Origin: Eulemur rufifrons
Taxonomy: Eukaryota; Chordata; Mammalia; Primates; Lemuridae
Reading direction: 5' to 3'
Length of the DNA stretch: 64,000 bases
NCBI RefSeq assembly: GCF_041146395.1
Contig: NC_091012.1
Span: forward strand, 16,482,193-16,546,192
The notes under the pieces were generated by a model. It made no database searches and was not told where the DNA came from. It saw only the letters and a list, made by a program, of their open reading frames with translations. Made by a program: the position numbers and the translations under genes. Below, piece after piece: positions 1 through 10,999 of the stretch. The stretch's first letter is position 1; each line of letters starts with the position of its first letter.

Positions 1-983
1 GTAAGAAAAAAGCGAACAACCCTATCAAAAAGTGGGCAAAGGACATGAATAGAAATTTTTCAAAAGAAGATATAAAAATGGCTAACAAACATATGAAAAA
101 GTGTTCAACATCTCTAATCATCAGGGAAATGCAAATCAAAACCACAATGAGATATCACTTAACTCCAGTGAGAATGGCCTTTATCAAAAAGTCCCAAAAC
201 TATACATGTTGGCGTGGGTGTGGAGAGACAGGTACTCTCATACACTGCTGGTGGGACTGTAAACTAGTGCAGCCCCTGTGGAAAGCAATGTGGAGATACC
301 TTAAACAGATTCAAGTAGACCTACCATTCGATCCAGCAATCCCATTACTGGGCATCTACCCAGAAGAACAAAAGTCATTCTATAAAAAAGACACCTGCAC
401 CCGAATGTTTATAGCAGCACAATTCACAATCGCAAAGATATGGAAACAACCCAAATGCCCATCGATTCATGAATGGATTAGCAAAATGTGGTATATGTAT
501 ACCATGGAATATTACTCAGCTATTAGAAATGATGGCGATATGGCATCTCTTTGGCTCTCCTGGAGTGAGCTGGAACCCATTCTATTAAGTGAAGTATCCC
601 AAGAATGGAAAAACAAGCACCACATGTACTCACCAGCAAACTGGTTTCCCTGAGAGCACATTTGGGATTCACACCAATTGGGTATTGGACAGAGGTCGGG
701 GCTGGGTGGAAGGGATGGGTGTATACCTACTTGATGAGTGCGATGGGCACTGCCTGGGGAATGGACACGTTTGAAGTTCTCTCTGGGGGGGATGGGGTGG
801 GGGGAGGGGAGGAGGGCACACCTACATGATGAGAGTGATGTGCACTGTCTAGGAAATGGACACAACTAAAGCTCAGACTCGGGGGGATGGGGAGGCATGG
901 GCAATGTATATAGCCTGATCTTTTGTACCCCCTTGACGAGCTGAAAAACAAACAAAAAATAAAAAAAAAAAAAAAAAAAAAAA
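1..983 (+). mobile_element. L1 (LINE-1) 3' end, relatively young
   Basis: This is the 3' end of a LINE-1 retrotransposon that enters from the left edge of the window. It holds the C-terminal part of ORF2, then a G-rich 3' UTR of about 300 bp, then a pure A tail at 961-983. The 3' UTR contains two related segments of roughly 100 bp, both with a 'gatgag..gatg.gcactg' core followed by 'aatggacac'. It also has a polyguanine-rich tract at about 785-818 that could form a G-quadruplex, a known trait of L1 3' UTRs. The open ORF2 end and clean A tail suggest a lineage-specific insertion rather than an old L1M. Confidence 0.93.
3..653 (+). CDS. L1 ORF2 protein, C-terminal fragment (partial at window start)
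   Basis: An uninterrupted frame runs from the left edge to a TGA at 651-653, about 216 codons. It matches the C-terminal end of L1 ORF2p, the endonuclease/reverse transcriptase of LINE-1. Visible landmarks are a cysteine/tryptophan-rich segment ([18 protein letters not shown]), the [11 protein letters not shown] motif and the W...[10 protein letters not shown] motif near the end. These lie downstream of the reverse transcriptase domain, in the RNA-binding C-terminal region. The endonuclease and RT domains would lie left of the window. No stop or frameshift is seen, unlike the L1 copies elsewhere in the window. It is transposon-encoded, not a host gene. Confidence 0.9.
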   Translation, partial: KKKANNPIKKWAKDMNRNFSKEDIKMANKHMKKCSTSLIIREMQIKTTMRYHLTPVRMAFIKKSQNYTCWRGCGETGTLIHCWWDCKLVQPLWKAMWRYLKQIQVDLPFDPAIPLLGIYPEEQKSFYKKDTCTRMFIAAQFTIAKIWKQPKCPSIHEWISKMWYMYTMEYYSAIRNDGDMASLWLSWSELEPILLSEVSQEWKNKHHMYSPANWFP

Positions 984-3606
984 GAATGAGAGAAATTTTG
1001 ATACATAAAATACTGAAGATAACATAGATATACTATTTAAAAATAATTCTTTTGTCTTTTCTCTCTGTACTTTAATGGATGCAAATAAAAATAATTCTTT
1101 AGCAATAAATTAAGACCCTATCTCAAAAAAAGTAATGCTTTCGATATCTACAATTTTTAATTGCATGCTGCCATGAAGATTGGTACTAGTTTTACATAAA
1201 ATATAGAAGCAATAATACAGCCTTCTGAAGTTAAGAAATGCTTGGCATTTCCTAATGAACAACATAAATGTTGTAAAATATGGTATAAATTACTGAAATA
1301 AAAAGTAAGGTTTTGGGATTAAATTATGCTATCATTTAAATATAGTCTGAGAAAATGGATATTAATTTTAATGATTTCTTCTTGCCTACAATAAACTTGA
1401 ACTTAACTCCAAACATTTTAATAAATATTTGGTGCCCACTAGTAATCTAATTTGCTTCGTACATAACAGGTAAATTTAGCACTTTATTTCAGAACTTTTG
1501 AATCTAAGAACCATGAACAAATTTGACATATATTTCAGAAAGTGAAGCATATAGCAGAGTAACATAAGCGAGATGACAGAATAGGAGGTCTCCCAGTTAT
1601 ATCCCCACAGCATAATGTGATAGCCATGCTCAAACAAAGCAGCCTTGATGGGAGTTTTGCACTCCAGGTCAGAGTTTTTGATACCCTGGTTGAGCCCAAG
1701 TTTGAGGAGGGCCATTTTGAGAAAGCCAGACCATGACCAGGTGGCAGACTTGCCAATAATAGTCCTGGCAAGAGAATAAAAAACGACCACATCCCACTTT
1801 AACCTAAGCTATAGCCCATTTGACCTTGATCTTGCCACTAGCACCATCTGTCAAGATACACAGGAAGATTCATATCCACCTGAGTCTCAGGTGAACAGGC
1901 CTGCAGACCTTGGTCCTATCTTTGGCCACTGAATCAGCCTAAAACCCACCTTTTTCACCTCTCAGCCATGGTATGGGAAAAATCCTGCCCACATAGGAAC
2001 ACTCAGGGAAAACACTCATCTGTGCTCCTGAATATAGAACCACTAAGAGAAAAAAAAAATAATAACGTTACCTTTGGGGCCCTGCTGACTTCTTAAAATA
2101 CTATTGAAAAACTGCCATTTCGCTCCTCATCACAAACACCCATTCCTGTGACCCTCTGCTTTTGTCTTTGCCTCGACAACTCAATTCCAAAAAGCCAAGT
2201 CAGAGCTGGAAATTATTGTGGGAAAGAATAAATGGTGCAGACAAACCCAGGCACACCTCGACCCTCTGTGAAGAAAAACCACAAGATAAGCCCCCAATCT
2301 TCAAGTGAAGTAAGGCAGGATTTACCTCCGCCTGCCAGCAAGAATTCAGTTCAGGAACATTCAGCCATTTTTCATTTTGTTGCTCTTGGAATCTTAAATG
2401 TTTTAACAGAACTATTATTATTTTTCAAAGGTGGCAAAAAAATGAGTCCTAAAGGACTGGCTTTCTGTAAACCTTAGAGAACCAAGGCAGATGTTTAGGA
2501 AGGTCCAGGAGTCTCCACACAAGGGGCCCCTAAAAGCCCGACTAGCCGACAGTGGGTAGTGGGGAAAGAGCTGGCCCTGGCCCCTCCCTGTGCCCCAGGC
2601 TTTCTTGCTGACCCTGACAGGCCATAAAACTCCATCCCCAGGGTGGCTCCTCTGTGGTCCTTCACACCTCCCCAGTGAGGAGGAGGAGGAGGAAGACCAC
2701 CCCCCCGTCCCATTTGTTGCAGGCTTCCCCCACTCCCCACAGGCAGTGGCCCTGGGAGCAGGACTGCAAAGGAGATGGGGACACGTGAATGATGAGCAGG
2801 ATTGACTTTTTAAAAATATGCTCATGCACTAAAAAAAGTGAGACATGAATTTTACATGTTGTGCGCACAGAAAGAAAGCAGCAGATAGGCACTTTCTACA
2901 CATCTGGAAACAAGAACATGAAATGCTGAGACAATGCACTGGACCAGACACGTGAACCTGAGAAGGCCAAAGGTTCAAAGAGCCCCCAAGAAGCAAGTGT
3001 GCACAAGAGCATGTGCCTGTGCGTTTACACGTGCGTGTGCGCAGTAGCTGTTACCATCCATTAGCGCCTGTCATTTGGCGGATACAGACACATTAGGAAG
3101 AATAGAAAGATTGTGATTCTGTTAATTAAAAAAAAAATCTCTTTTCTTCTGATAGGTCATAAGCCATGGTAAATTTTCAATTTAACCCTCCAGAAAAATT
3201 AGAATCCTAGCAGGTTAACACAAATCACCTCTAAGTGGGATGTCAGGGAACTTCACCCAAATCATTTCAATTCCTTTTATGTCCCCATAACGCTGGTGCC
3301 TGCAGACCTCGAATTCTGTCCTCTTCTCACCACAGAGAGAAAAACACGTATCAAAATGCCTACAATCTCTATTCCTGTAGCTTGCAGAGAAATTAGCAGA
3401 AGATGGCCTCACCTTTGTCTATTTCTGAGGGATCTTAGTGTTTTCTCTTTTAATTTCTCTTAGTGTGGTCAGTGGCTGATTACATTTTTATGATAATATT
3501 TATAGTTGAACTGTGAATGTCCTGAAGAATGTTTTCTATTTTAAATTGCCTGTGCAGCAAGGATATAGATCCAATTTTTAGGAATGTCTCCCTTCATATT
3601 TTGGTT
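984..3606. other. Unassigned intergenic sequence
   Basis: No gene is supported here. The first 450 bp are A/T-rich. Around 1880-2800 the sequence is more mixed, with a GAG-rich short run near 2676-2695. A purine/pyrimidine alternating stretch rich in GTGCGTGTGCGC lies at about 3000-3043. The rest resembles old unique or degraded repeat sequence that I cannot name. Confidence 0.4.
1476..1790 (-). other. Unassigned 104-codon open frame with AATAAA at its end
   Basis: A minus-strand frame of 104 codons starts with ATG at 1790 and ends near 1476. An AATAAA signal overlaps the end of the frame. A second frame of 85 codons overlaps it, so one may be a shadow. The translation has a hydrophobic C-terminal third. 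I do not recognise a family and see no A tail or target-site duplication that would make it a retrocopy. It may be chance or a fragment of an old repeat. Confidence 0.12.
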
Positions 3607-3622
3607 AAACAAGTAACACACG
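3607..3622 (+). repeat. Target-site duplication, left copy, of the WRNIP1 retrocopy
   Basis: The 16-mer aaacaagtaacacacg occurs here and again exactly at 6032-6047. The two copies bracket the retrocopy. The preceding bases give tt/aaac, close to the L1 endonuclease consensus TT/AAAA. This is the signature of L1-mediated retroposition. Confidence 0.95.
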
Positions 3623-6031
3623 TTGACCAGGTGCAGTGCCCGGTGTGCCAGCAGATGTTGCCCGCCGCGCACATCAACTCGCACCTGGACCGCTGTCTGC
3701 TGCTCCACCCTGTGGGGCACGCGGAGCCCGCAGCCGACCTGCACAGCGCCAGGGAGCGGGCCAAGGGACCCTGGCCGCCAGCGCCAAGAGGCGGCGGCTG
3801 TCGGAGAGCTCCACGCTGAAGTAGCCGGACACCCTGAAGGCGGCTGAGAGCAGCAAGGGGGAGGGCGAGGAGGGCGATGATGGCGGCGAGACCCAGAGCA
3901 GGGAGAGCTACGACGCGCCGCCCACGCTCAGCAGCGCCCGCCCCATCTGCGACTTCCAGGTGGCCTGCTCCAGCAGCCCCGGGAGGAAGGGGTCCGGAAA
4001 GGGGCCGGCGGCCGCAGCTGCTACTGTGGGCAGCGCGTCTCCCCACAGCTGGGACGAGGCTGAGGCGCAGGAGGAGGAGGAGGCGCTGGGCGACGGCGAT
4101 GGCGACAGAGATGCGGACGGGAATGGCGAGGACGACCCCGGGCACTGGGACAAAGACACCGCTGCCACCGCCGCCACCTATGGGGCCAGCGGCGGGGGCT
4201 GTGGAGGAGATCCGGCAGATGCTGGAGGGCAAGCCACTGGCCAAGATGCGTCCTGACTCGCTGCAGGACTACATGGGGCAGAGCAGGGCTGTGGGGCAGG
4301 AGACCTTCTTCTGCTCGCTCTTGGAAACCAACGGAATTCCCTCCTCGCTCATCCTTTGGGGGCCACCGGGCTGCGGCAAGACCACTCTGGCTCACATCAT
4401 AGCCAACAACAGCAAGAAGCATAGCACAAGGCTTGTGACATTGTCTGCAACAAATGCCAAGACAAATCATGTGCGAGATGTCATAAAACAAGCTTAAAAA
4501 TGAAAAGAGCTTTTTCAAAAGGAAAACCATCCTTTTTATTGATGAGATTCATCGGTTCAATAAATCTCAGCAGGACACTTCCTTCCTCACGTGGAATGTG
4601 GGACGATCACCGTCATCATGGCAACCACTGAGAGCGCTTCCTTCCAGGTCAAGGCTGCTCTTCTGAGCTGCTGTCAGGTGATTGTTCTTGAGAAACTTCT
4701 AGTAGAGGCAATGATGTCTATTTTAATGCGAGTGATCAACTCACTGGGAATCCACGTCCTAGACTCTAGCTGTCCCACTGACCCTCTGGGCCACAGCAGC
4801 AGCAGCAGCTCTGAGCCCTCCGTGATCATAGAGGACAAAGCAGTAGACACTCTGGCTTACCTCAATGACGGGGACGCCCGGGCTGGGTTGAATGGACTGC
4901 AGCTGGCTGTGCTGGCCAGGCTAAGCTCCAGGAAGATGTTCTGTAAGAAGGGTGGGCAAACCTATTCTCCCAGCAGAGTTCTGATCACTGAGAATGACCT
5001 GAAGGAAGGCCTGCAGCAATCCCACATTATGCATGACCGTGCAGGAAAGGAGCACTGCAACTGCATCTCCGCCCTGCACAAGTCCATGCGGGGCTCTGAC
5101 CAGAACACCACCCTCTATTGGCTGGCTCGCATGCTCAAGGGAGGAGAGGACCCACTCTATGTGGCAAGGAGGCTCGTGAGGTTCGCCAGCGAGGACATAG
5201 GTCTGGCAGACCCGTCTGCGTTAACACAAGCAGTCGCTGCCTACCAAGGCTGTCATTTTATAGGCATGCCTGAATGCGAGGTGCTTCTGGCCCAGTGTGT
5301 AGTCTATTTTGCCAGAGCCCCAAAGTCCATTGAGGTGTTCAGTGCCTACAGCAACGTCAAAACCTGCCTGAGGAACCACCAGGGCCCTCTGCCCCCGGTG
5401 CCTCAGGGCCTTCTGCACCTGAGGAACATGGCAACCGGGCTGATGAAGGATTTGGGCTACTGCAAAGGCTACAAGTACAACCCCCTGTACAGCGAGCCTG
5501 TGGAGCAGGAAGACCTGCCTGAAGAGTTGAGAGGAGTTGATATTTTCAAGCAAAGGAGGTGCTGACTCTTTTAGGCTATGACAGCAGAAGGATATTTCTT
5601 TTTTTAGGAAGGGCCAGAAAGAAGGAGTAACTGGACTGTGAAGTTGGTTGCCTGGTAGAAGTTAAAACAGACCAACATTTTGTGCCAGAAATTTAAGAGT
5701 TCTGTAGGTGGAGGTGCAGTTACTTCAACTAAATGTGTGACATTGAAATTGTGTTCATTTGCACTCTGTGCAATGGTTATGCTTATGAAAATATCTGGCA
5801 GCTTTGTGCAATGAATTAATGTTATAAGGAATTATCTATTTGTCATAATATTTAAGTCATAATGTCATTTCAGAATTCAGTTCTGTAGGATTTTTTTCTT
5901 TAAAAAATGTATATTCTGGGTAGTTTTAATTGGTGAAAAAATGTAATTGTGATTTAATACTGCATAGTGTTTTGGGTATTTTTTTATATGCAAAGGTCTT
6001 ACAAGCCGATAAAACTATTTTAAATAAAAAA
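3623..6031 (+). pseudogene. WRNIP1: Processed, 5'-truncated WRNIP1 pseudogene
   Basis: WRNIP1 is the AAA+ ATPase that interacts with Werner helicase at stalled forks. The copy starts inside the coding region, just before the ubiquitin-binding zinc finger (CPVCQQM...HINSHLDRC, about 3637-3693), so the initiator ATG and 5' UTR are missing. The acidic low-complexity region follows, then Walker A GPPGCGKT at 4360-4383 and a Walker B-type ILFIDEIHRF near 4534-4563. The open C-terminal part ends in FKQRRC at the stop 5563-5565. No introns are visible. Lesions are a frameshift at about 3765-3772, a CAG-to-TAG stop at 3822, a frameshift near 4200, a stop at 4495 next to an added A, and a compensating shift near 4577. 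A 3' UTR of about 460 bp follows, ending in AATAAA (6023-6028) and a short A tail. Protein function is lost or at most confined to the 3' frame. Confidence 0.95.
4591..5565 (+). pseudogene. Residual 324-codon open frame within the WRNIP1 retrocopy
   Basis: This is the longest open frame in the window. It corresponds to the WRNIP1 region from just after Walker B (MECGTITV...) through the AAA+ lid and the MgsA-like C-terminal oligomerisation region to the native stop. The copy carries substitutions that look random, for example ATTESASF where the parent family has an NPSF sensor region, and a short insertion, PPVPQGLLHLRN. It lacks the zinc finger and Walker A in frame, so an ATPase is not encoded. 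No promoter is apparent. It is listed separately because gene predictors are likely to call it as a gene. Confidence 0.85.
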
Positions 6032-6047
6032 AAACAAGTAACACACG
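6032..6047 (+). repeat. Target-site duplication, right copy, of the WRNIP1 retrocopy
   Basis: Exact 16-base match to 3607-3622, directly after the A-rich tail. It fixes the right edge of the insertion. Confidence 0.95.
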
Positions 6048-7857
6048 ATAACTTGGATGGAAAATCATAATTCAAAAAATAGAGATGAGAAATAAGAAAA
6101 AAAAAGATAATAAAAAGTCAACATCCCACCCTCTAGAGGTAATCACTGCCAACATTTTGTGTATGGCCTTGGGGACTATGCATATGCGGGGGTCTGTACA
6201 TGTGCACACACACAAAATAACACGTGCACTGCAACACTGTGCCCAGGACTTTGTATACGATGCCCTATTTTCTGCGTACAAAACCCCAAGGCTAGGAAGG
6301 ATCACAAGGCAAGGAAGCTGGGTCTCCGGCAAGTTCATAACAGAAGGACTTGAGGACCCAATGTGACCACAGTCTCCTGATGTCACCATCCCCTCTGCTC
6401 CTGAGGAAAGATCAGGGGACACTTCCTAGAATTTCCTTCCCCATGTGGTCCAGGAAGGAGTCTGCCAGAGAAGCACTGGGGCAGTTGGGAAGAACAGTCT
6501 TCATCCTCCATCAGCCCTTGCATGTAGCTGACCGCCCCATGACTGCATGATTTCTGGGTCCTTTCTCTTCGTGGTGTGTCCTAGCTGAGATTCGCAGCTG
6601 GCAAACCCGGGGCTAGTAAGTGATGGGGCAGAGGCCAGAGGTGGGAAGGAAGGTGGGCGGGACAGACCCCCTGCCCATAGAGGAGCACAGGGCCCACCAC
6701 GCACTGTTACATGGGAGTCCCCTCACACGTGTAGAACCCGGCTTTGTGGATGGCAAAGCTGTGAGAATGTGCAATTGGCCCAAGGCCACACACGGAGCCA
6801 ATCCATGTCAGAGTGAGGACTCAAGCCCAGCACTCTGGCTCCAAAGCCACTGGGGCCCCGGGAGGCTTCCCTTACACAGAAGGCGCCAGTGGGCCTCACG
6901 GTGTGGAGGGGAGAGAGACAGCTGCAGAGTTTCAAGGTGAGATGGAACAGCAGTCAGAAGGAATGCAAGGGGAAGAATGCAAGCCTGCAGAAGAGGCAGT
7001 CACGGGGGGGGGCGGGGGAGTGACTAAAACAACTTCTAAGGCCAGTCCCAGAAGCACAGGGACAAGATACCGGGTCAGGGAGCCTCCACCACAAAGGGCT
7101 CTGCCACCAGAGGGAGAGCCAGCCCTCCTGGAGCTTGCCTTGACTCAGGCCCTCTTCGTAGGGGAGACCTAGATACTCAGTACCTAGGTCTGACTCCGGG
7201 TCCCAAGGAGCCGTATTCCAGCAGGGTGTTCCAGGAGGGCTGGCTGAGCCTCACACTGTCCTAGACTTACTGCTTCCTAAGTGTGTCCCCTTGAATTTGA
7301 ATACTCGTGTGCCTGAACTTTTCTTCTTCATTTTTGTAGTTCTATAATAATTTGAGTCTTTGACTTGTAAAATTAGCTTCTGAGTCATTTTTCCCCCTCA
7401 GTGACATCTCAGCATTTCCCGTCTCCTAGCTGTGCAGCAAATGCCGATTCCTGTCCTAGACCAAAGGCCACAGGGGGAAAGTTCTGACGAGGGACTGAAT
7501 CAGTCTCCCGAAAGTTGGAGCAGGTACCAACAGGAACTTGATCTTTATAGCCATGAAAAGGCAACCTGATTTTTGAAATAGCTATTGCCAGGATCCCAGA
7601 AGATGCAAGGTGGGGATGAGGCGCCCTTGCATGTGACACTGACTGTATGTGCTGTGTCTGCATCAACCGAAGGGTCTGTACGTCCACCGGCTCCCCCCTC
7701 TGCACGCGTCTCCATGCGGTGGGCTGCCTTCGTCTCTCTATCACCCTTCTCCTTTCCCTTTTATCTGGTCGTGTTCCATCACTGGAGTACAGATTTATGA
7801 ATTTTAGCTTGGTCTTTGTTCCCCATTCTTTAATTTAAATTTACAATGACTAGAGCA
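6048..7857. other. Unassigned intergenic sequence with an L2/MIR-like piece
   Basis: No gene is supported. About 6750-6850 reads like the tail of an L2 or MIR element (a 'gcccaaggccacac...gactcaagcccag..ctctggctcc' pattern). A poly-G run (gggggggcgggggag) lies at about 7005-7020. Several short open frames overlap on both strands and show no recognisable protein. Confidence 0.4.
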
Positions 7858-7873
7858 CTTAATTTGCTTTTTT
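7858..7873 (-). repeat. Target-site duplication, left copy (Alu)
   Basis: The sequence cttaatttgctttttt is repeated at 8212-8227 and brackets the Alu. On the + strand it merges into the poly-T run that is the reverse complement of the Alu tail. Confidence 0.85.
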
Positions 7874-8211
<338 letters not shown>

Positions 8212-8227
8212 CTTAATTTGCTTTTTT
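8212..8227 (-). repeat. Target-site duplication, right copy (Alu)
   Basis: Matches 7858-7873. The near-perfect repeat indicates a fairly recent insertion. Confidence 0.85.
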
Positions 8228-10998
8228 AAAAAGCAAACAAAAGGAAGTACTTTTTATTAAATAACACTAATTGATTTTTCCTGCAGTGGAAAAGAAGCTC
8301 TCCTGCCCTGGTCACATGGCCTGTGATGAAGATGAGGAGGCCTGTTGTCATCTGTGGCTCTGCACAACCTGGGTCAAGGGTACCTTTCCAAAGAAGAGCA
8401 TTTTGGAGGCATGCCAAGGCCTCGAGTCTTCCAGAACATGAGAGAACTGATCCCATTGTCCAGGTAACTGGCAGGGACATAGATGATCTGGGTTTGTAAA
8501 GAAAACAGGAGATGCAGAGAATCCTGTTCTCTGACGCTGTGATCCATTAAAAGAGATTTCCGAGTTCTGTGTGCAGAAATGGTTATCACTTCTGGTGGCA
8601 GAAAAGAATAAATACAAGCCAATTTAACAAGATGCCCTGAGGCCATTGGCAATGCAGAAAGATTATAAATCAATAGATTTTTTGTGCTTATACACCTTCC
8701 AACAATCTCATTACAAATAAATCCATAGATAAAAATTCACAAAGCATTCACCTTCTAACAGCTGCTAAAGTATTTGCCCTGATTAACAATTTAAAATAAT
8801 GTTTACAAATAGGAGGCTAACTCTGAAAAACAGTTATTGGTAAACCTCAAAGGAAGGAGGAAGGGAAAACATTACTTCACTTTAGTTTTTAACTTCTATT
8901 TAGCATAAAATTATTCAACCTTCAAACTGTGGTAGTTGGTAATGGGGCAGATGGTGCTTTGATGCCATAAGATATGCATGGAGCAACTCTCTGAAACATC
9001 TGTTTTACTCAAAAATATTTAGGGAAGACTTTATATTTTTAAAAACCTGTCTATACTATAGCATAGGATATGTTATTATCCATATAAAATAAAATGTAAG
9101 ATTTCAAATAAATTGCTATTTATTGTCGAGTACTCAGATGGAAACACATCCGAGTACCTGAGAGAGGAAGTGGCCATAAATGTACACATATATATGTATA
9201 CGTAATTAACGGGGCTCGTTAATGCAGAGCAGCGACTACAACACAGTGCTCTAATCCCTGTGCATCGCAAATGTTTGTTCTCTGGGTTTATTTTCAGAAA
9301 TGTTACAATGCTCTACTAACTCATAAGAAATCTATATACATTCCACCCACATTCAGAGTATATATTAAAGAAATGGAGGTATTTAGGGTAATATTAATAC
9401 TTTACTAGCAACCTTAGAAAATTTTCCAGAAACAAACCTTTCACATGGATAGTAGATCCTTTTCCCTGAAGAATCCTGCAGCAGCTAACACAACACCAAA
9501 TGAGAATCTGCCCAGTTGAGGGCCAAGCCAGAGAGTTTGGTGTGTGTTCTCAATTAGGTGCTCCAAAGACCAGAGACCAGGGTTTGCTTGTTAGGAACTG
9601 CAAAGTGGACACTTTTTGCCATTTTATTCTATTTATTAATTTAGTCTTTCATTCAATAAGTACAGCCTGGAGGGAGATCACATCTGTGTTTGGAGAGCCT
9701 GGCTGGGGTCCCAGTGGATTGCACACCAACAGCCTATATTTCTACTTTCCTGCTGATGAAATCTCAGCAATTTGACATTCCCAGGCAAGTCTCCTTCCCA
9801 GGGCATGATGTTGACAGGTATGACGCTCCTACTAAGAGTAACATAATCAAAGGCTACTCAGTATTGGACACTGGCATTAGGGTGAGAATTTTAATAGCTG
9901 AGTCTTGACTGGCCACAGATAAGACTTTTGGGGGAGAACTCATTGGCATCTGCACTCTGCACAATTCTGGCTCTTTTGTCCTAGTTCTCTGTGTCTACCA
10001 GACCTACCTGACATGACTCAAATGGTTACTTGTGTTGTGGGATTACCCAGCATTATTTGTGTTTGCTATTAAAAAAATGGGTTTAGTCCTAAAAGGAGAC
10101 GATACACTGAACTAACATGGCATTGTGTTTGTGTCTTCTTGGAATCTTATGTTTCCAGTATGGTGCAAAAAGAGCCCATTAGAAGGAAAATTTCTTTCAT
10201 TTTATTCATAATTCTGATCATTAACATTCCAAATACATGCAAAATACTTTTTAAAACGATGCAATAACTATTAAAAGAATGTGTGTGTATATAGAAAAAA
10301 TGATAAATTACACAATTACAGGTAGGAGTTGTGTCAAAGCAGTGAAATTACGAGTGCTTTCATTTCTATTTCTCAAAATGTGGTTGGATTTCTTGTTGAA
10401 TAAAATAACAGCATTGTAAACCCTTCCATCTATTTCCTTGACATCCCAGTCTGTTTGCAGAATTGTGCATTATGACTTTGAAGACTGTTGGAGACGTGCA
10501 ATGAGGACTGTTGCACTGAGAGGCTGAATCATTCTTCTCAGGGAATGGAAAATGCTCCAGTGTTGCCCAGCTTTCTGTAAAGAATAGATAAAGAAAGAAT
10601 TCATTCCCCAAAATAAAGTGGCTTACATGTACAGAAAAACGCCCCTGAAGTACAATATCTGAGACTGTCAAATAAAATATATATGCATATACTTATATTT
10701 CAAATGTGTGGTTGCCTGAGCACAAAAGTAAGAAATCGTTGGAGGGTATAGAAGGTGATAAAGTTACAGTAGAGAATTTCAGAGGCTCTTACAGCTGCAT
10801 TTTCTGACGTTTCTCAATCCTGGTGGCTTAGACCATGGGCTTTCATGGCTGTCAGGACAGGAACCTCAAAAAGGGAGGTCATGTCAAAGATTCCTAGATA
10901 AAGCTAGATCCCTACTAGGTGACAGATCCACAAAGAGAGATGGCAAACATACTTGTCTGTTTTGATTTGGGCTCCAGGTGGAGGGATAATAAAGAAAA
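8228..10998. other. Unassigned A/T-rich intergenic sequence
   Basis: No gene is supported. Short frames of up to about 100 codons occur on both strands without recognisable motifs. A small perfect hairpin (attaacg-gggct-cgttaat) lies at 9205-9223, next to an alternating TATATGTATA stretch. The right end grades into L1-like sequence. Confidence 0.4.
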
Positions 10999-10999
10999 A

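Noticed and set aside
3636..4256. GC-rich, CpG-dense stretch as a CpG-island promoter
   Set aside because: It is the first-exon coding sequence of the WRNIP1 retrocopy, so its composition is inherited from the parent gene.
3594..4530. Minus-strand open frames of up to 216 codons
   Set aside because: They are antisense shadows of the GC-rich WRNIP1 copy and show no independent homology.
9201..9260. Possible tRNA-like fold near the hairpin
   Set aside because: No A box or B box consensus and no cloverleaf could be drawn.
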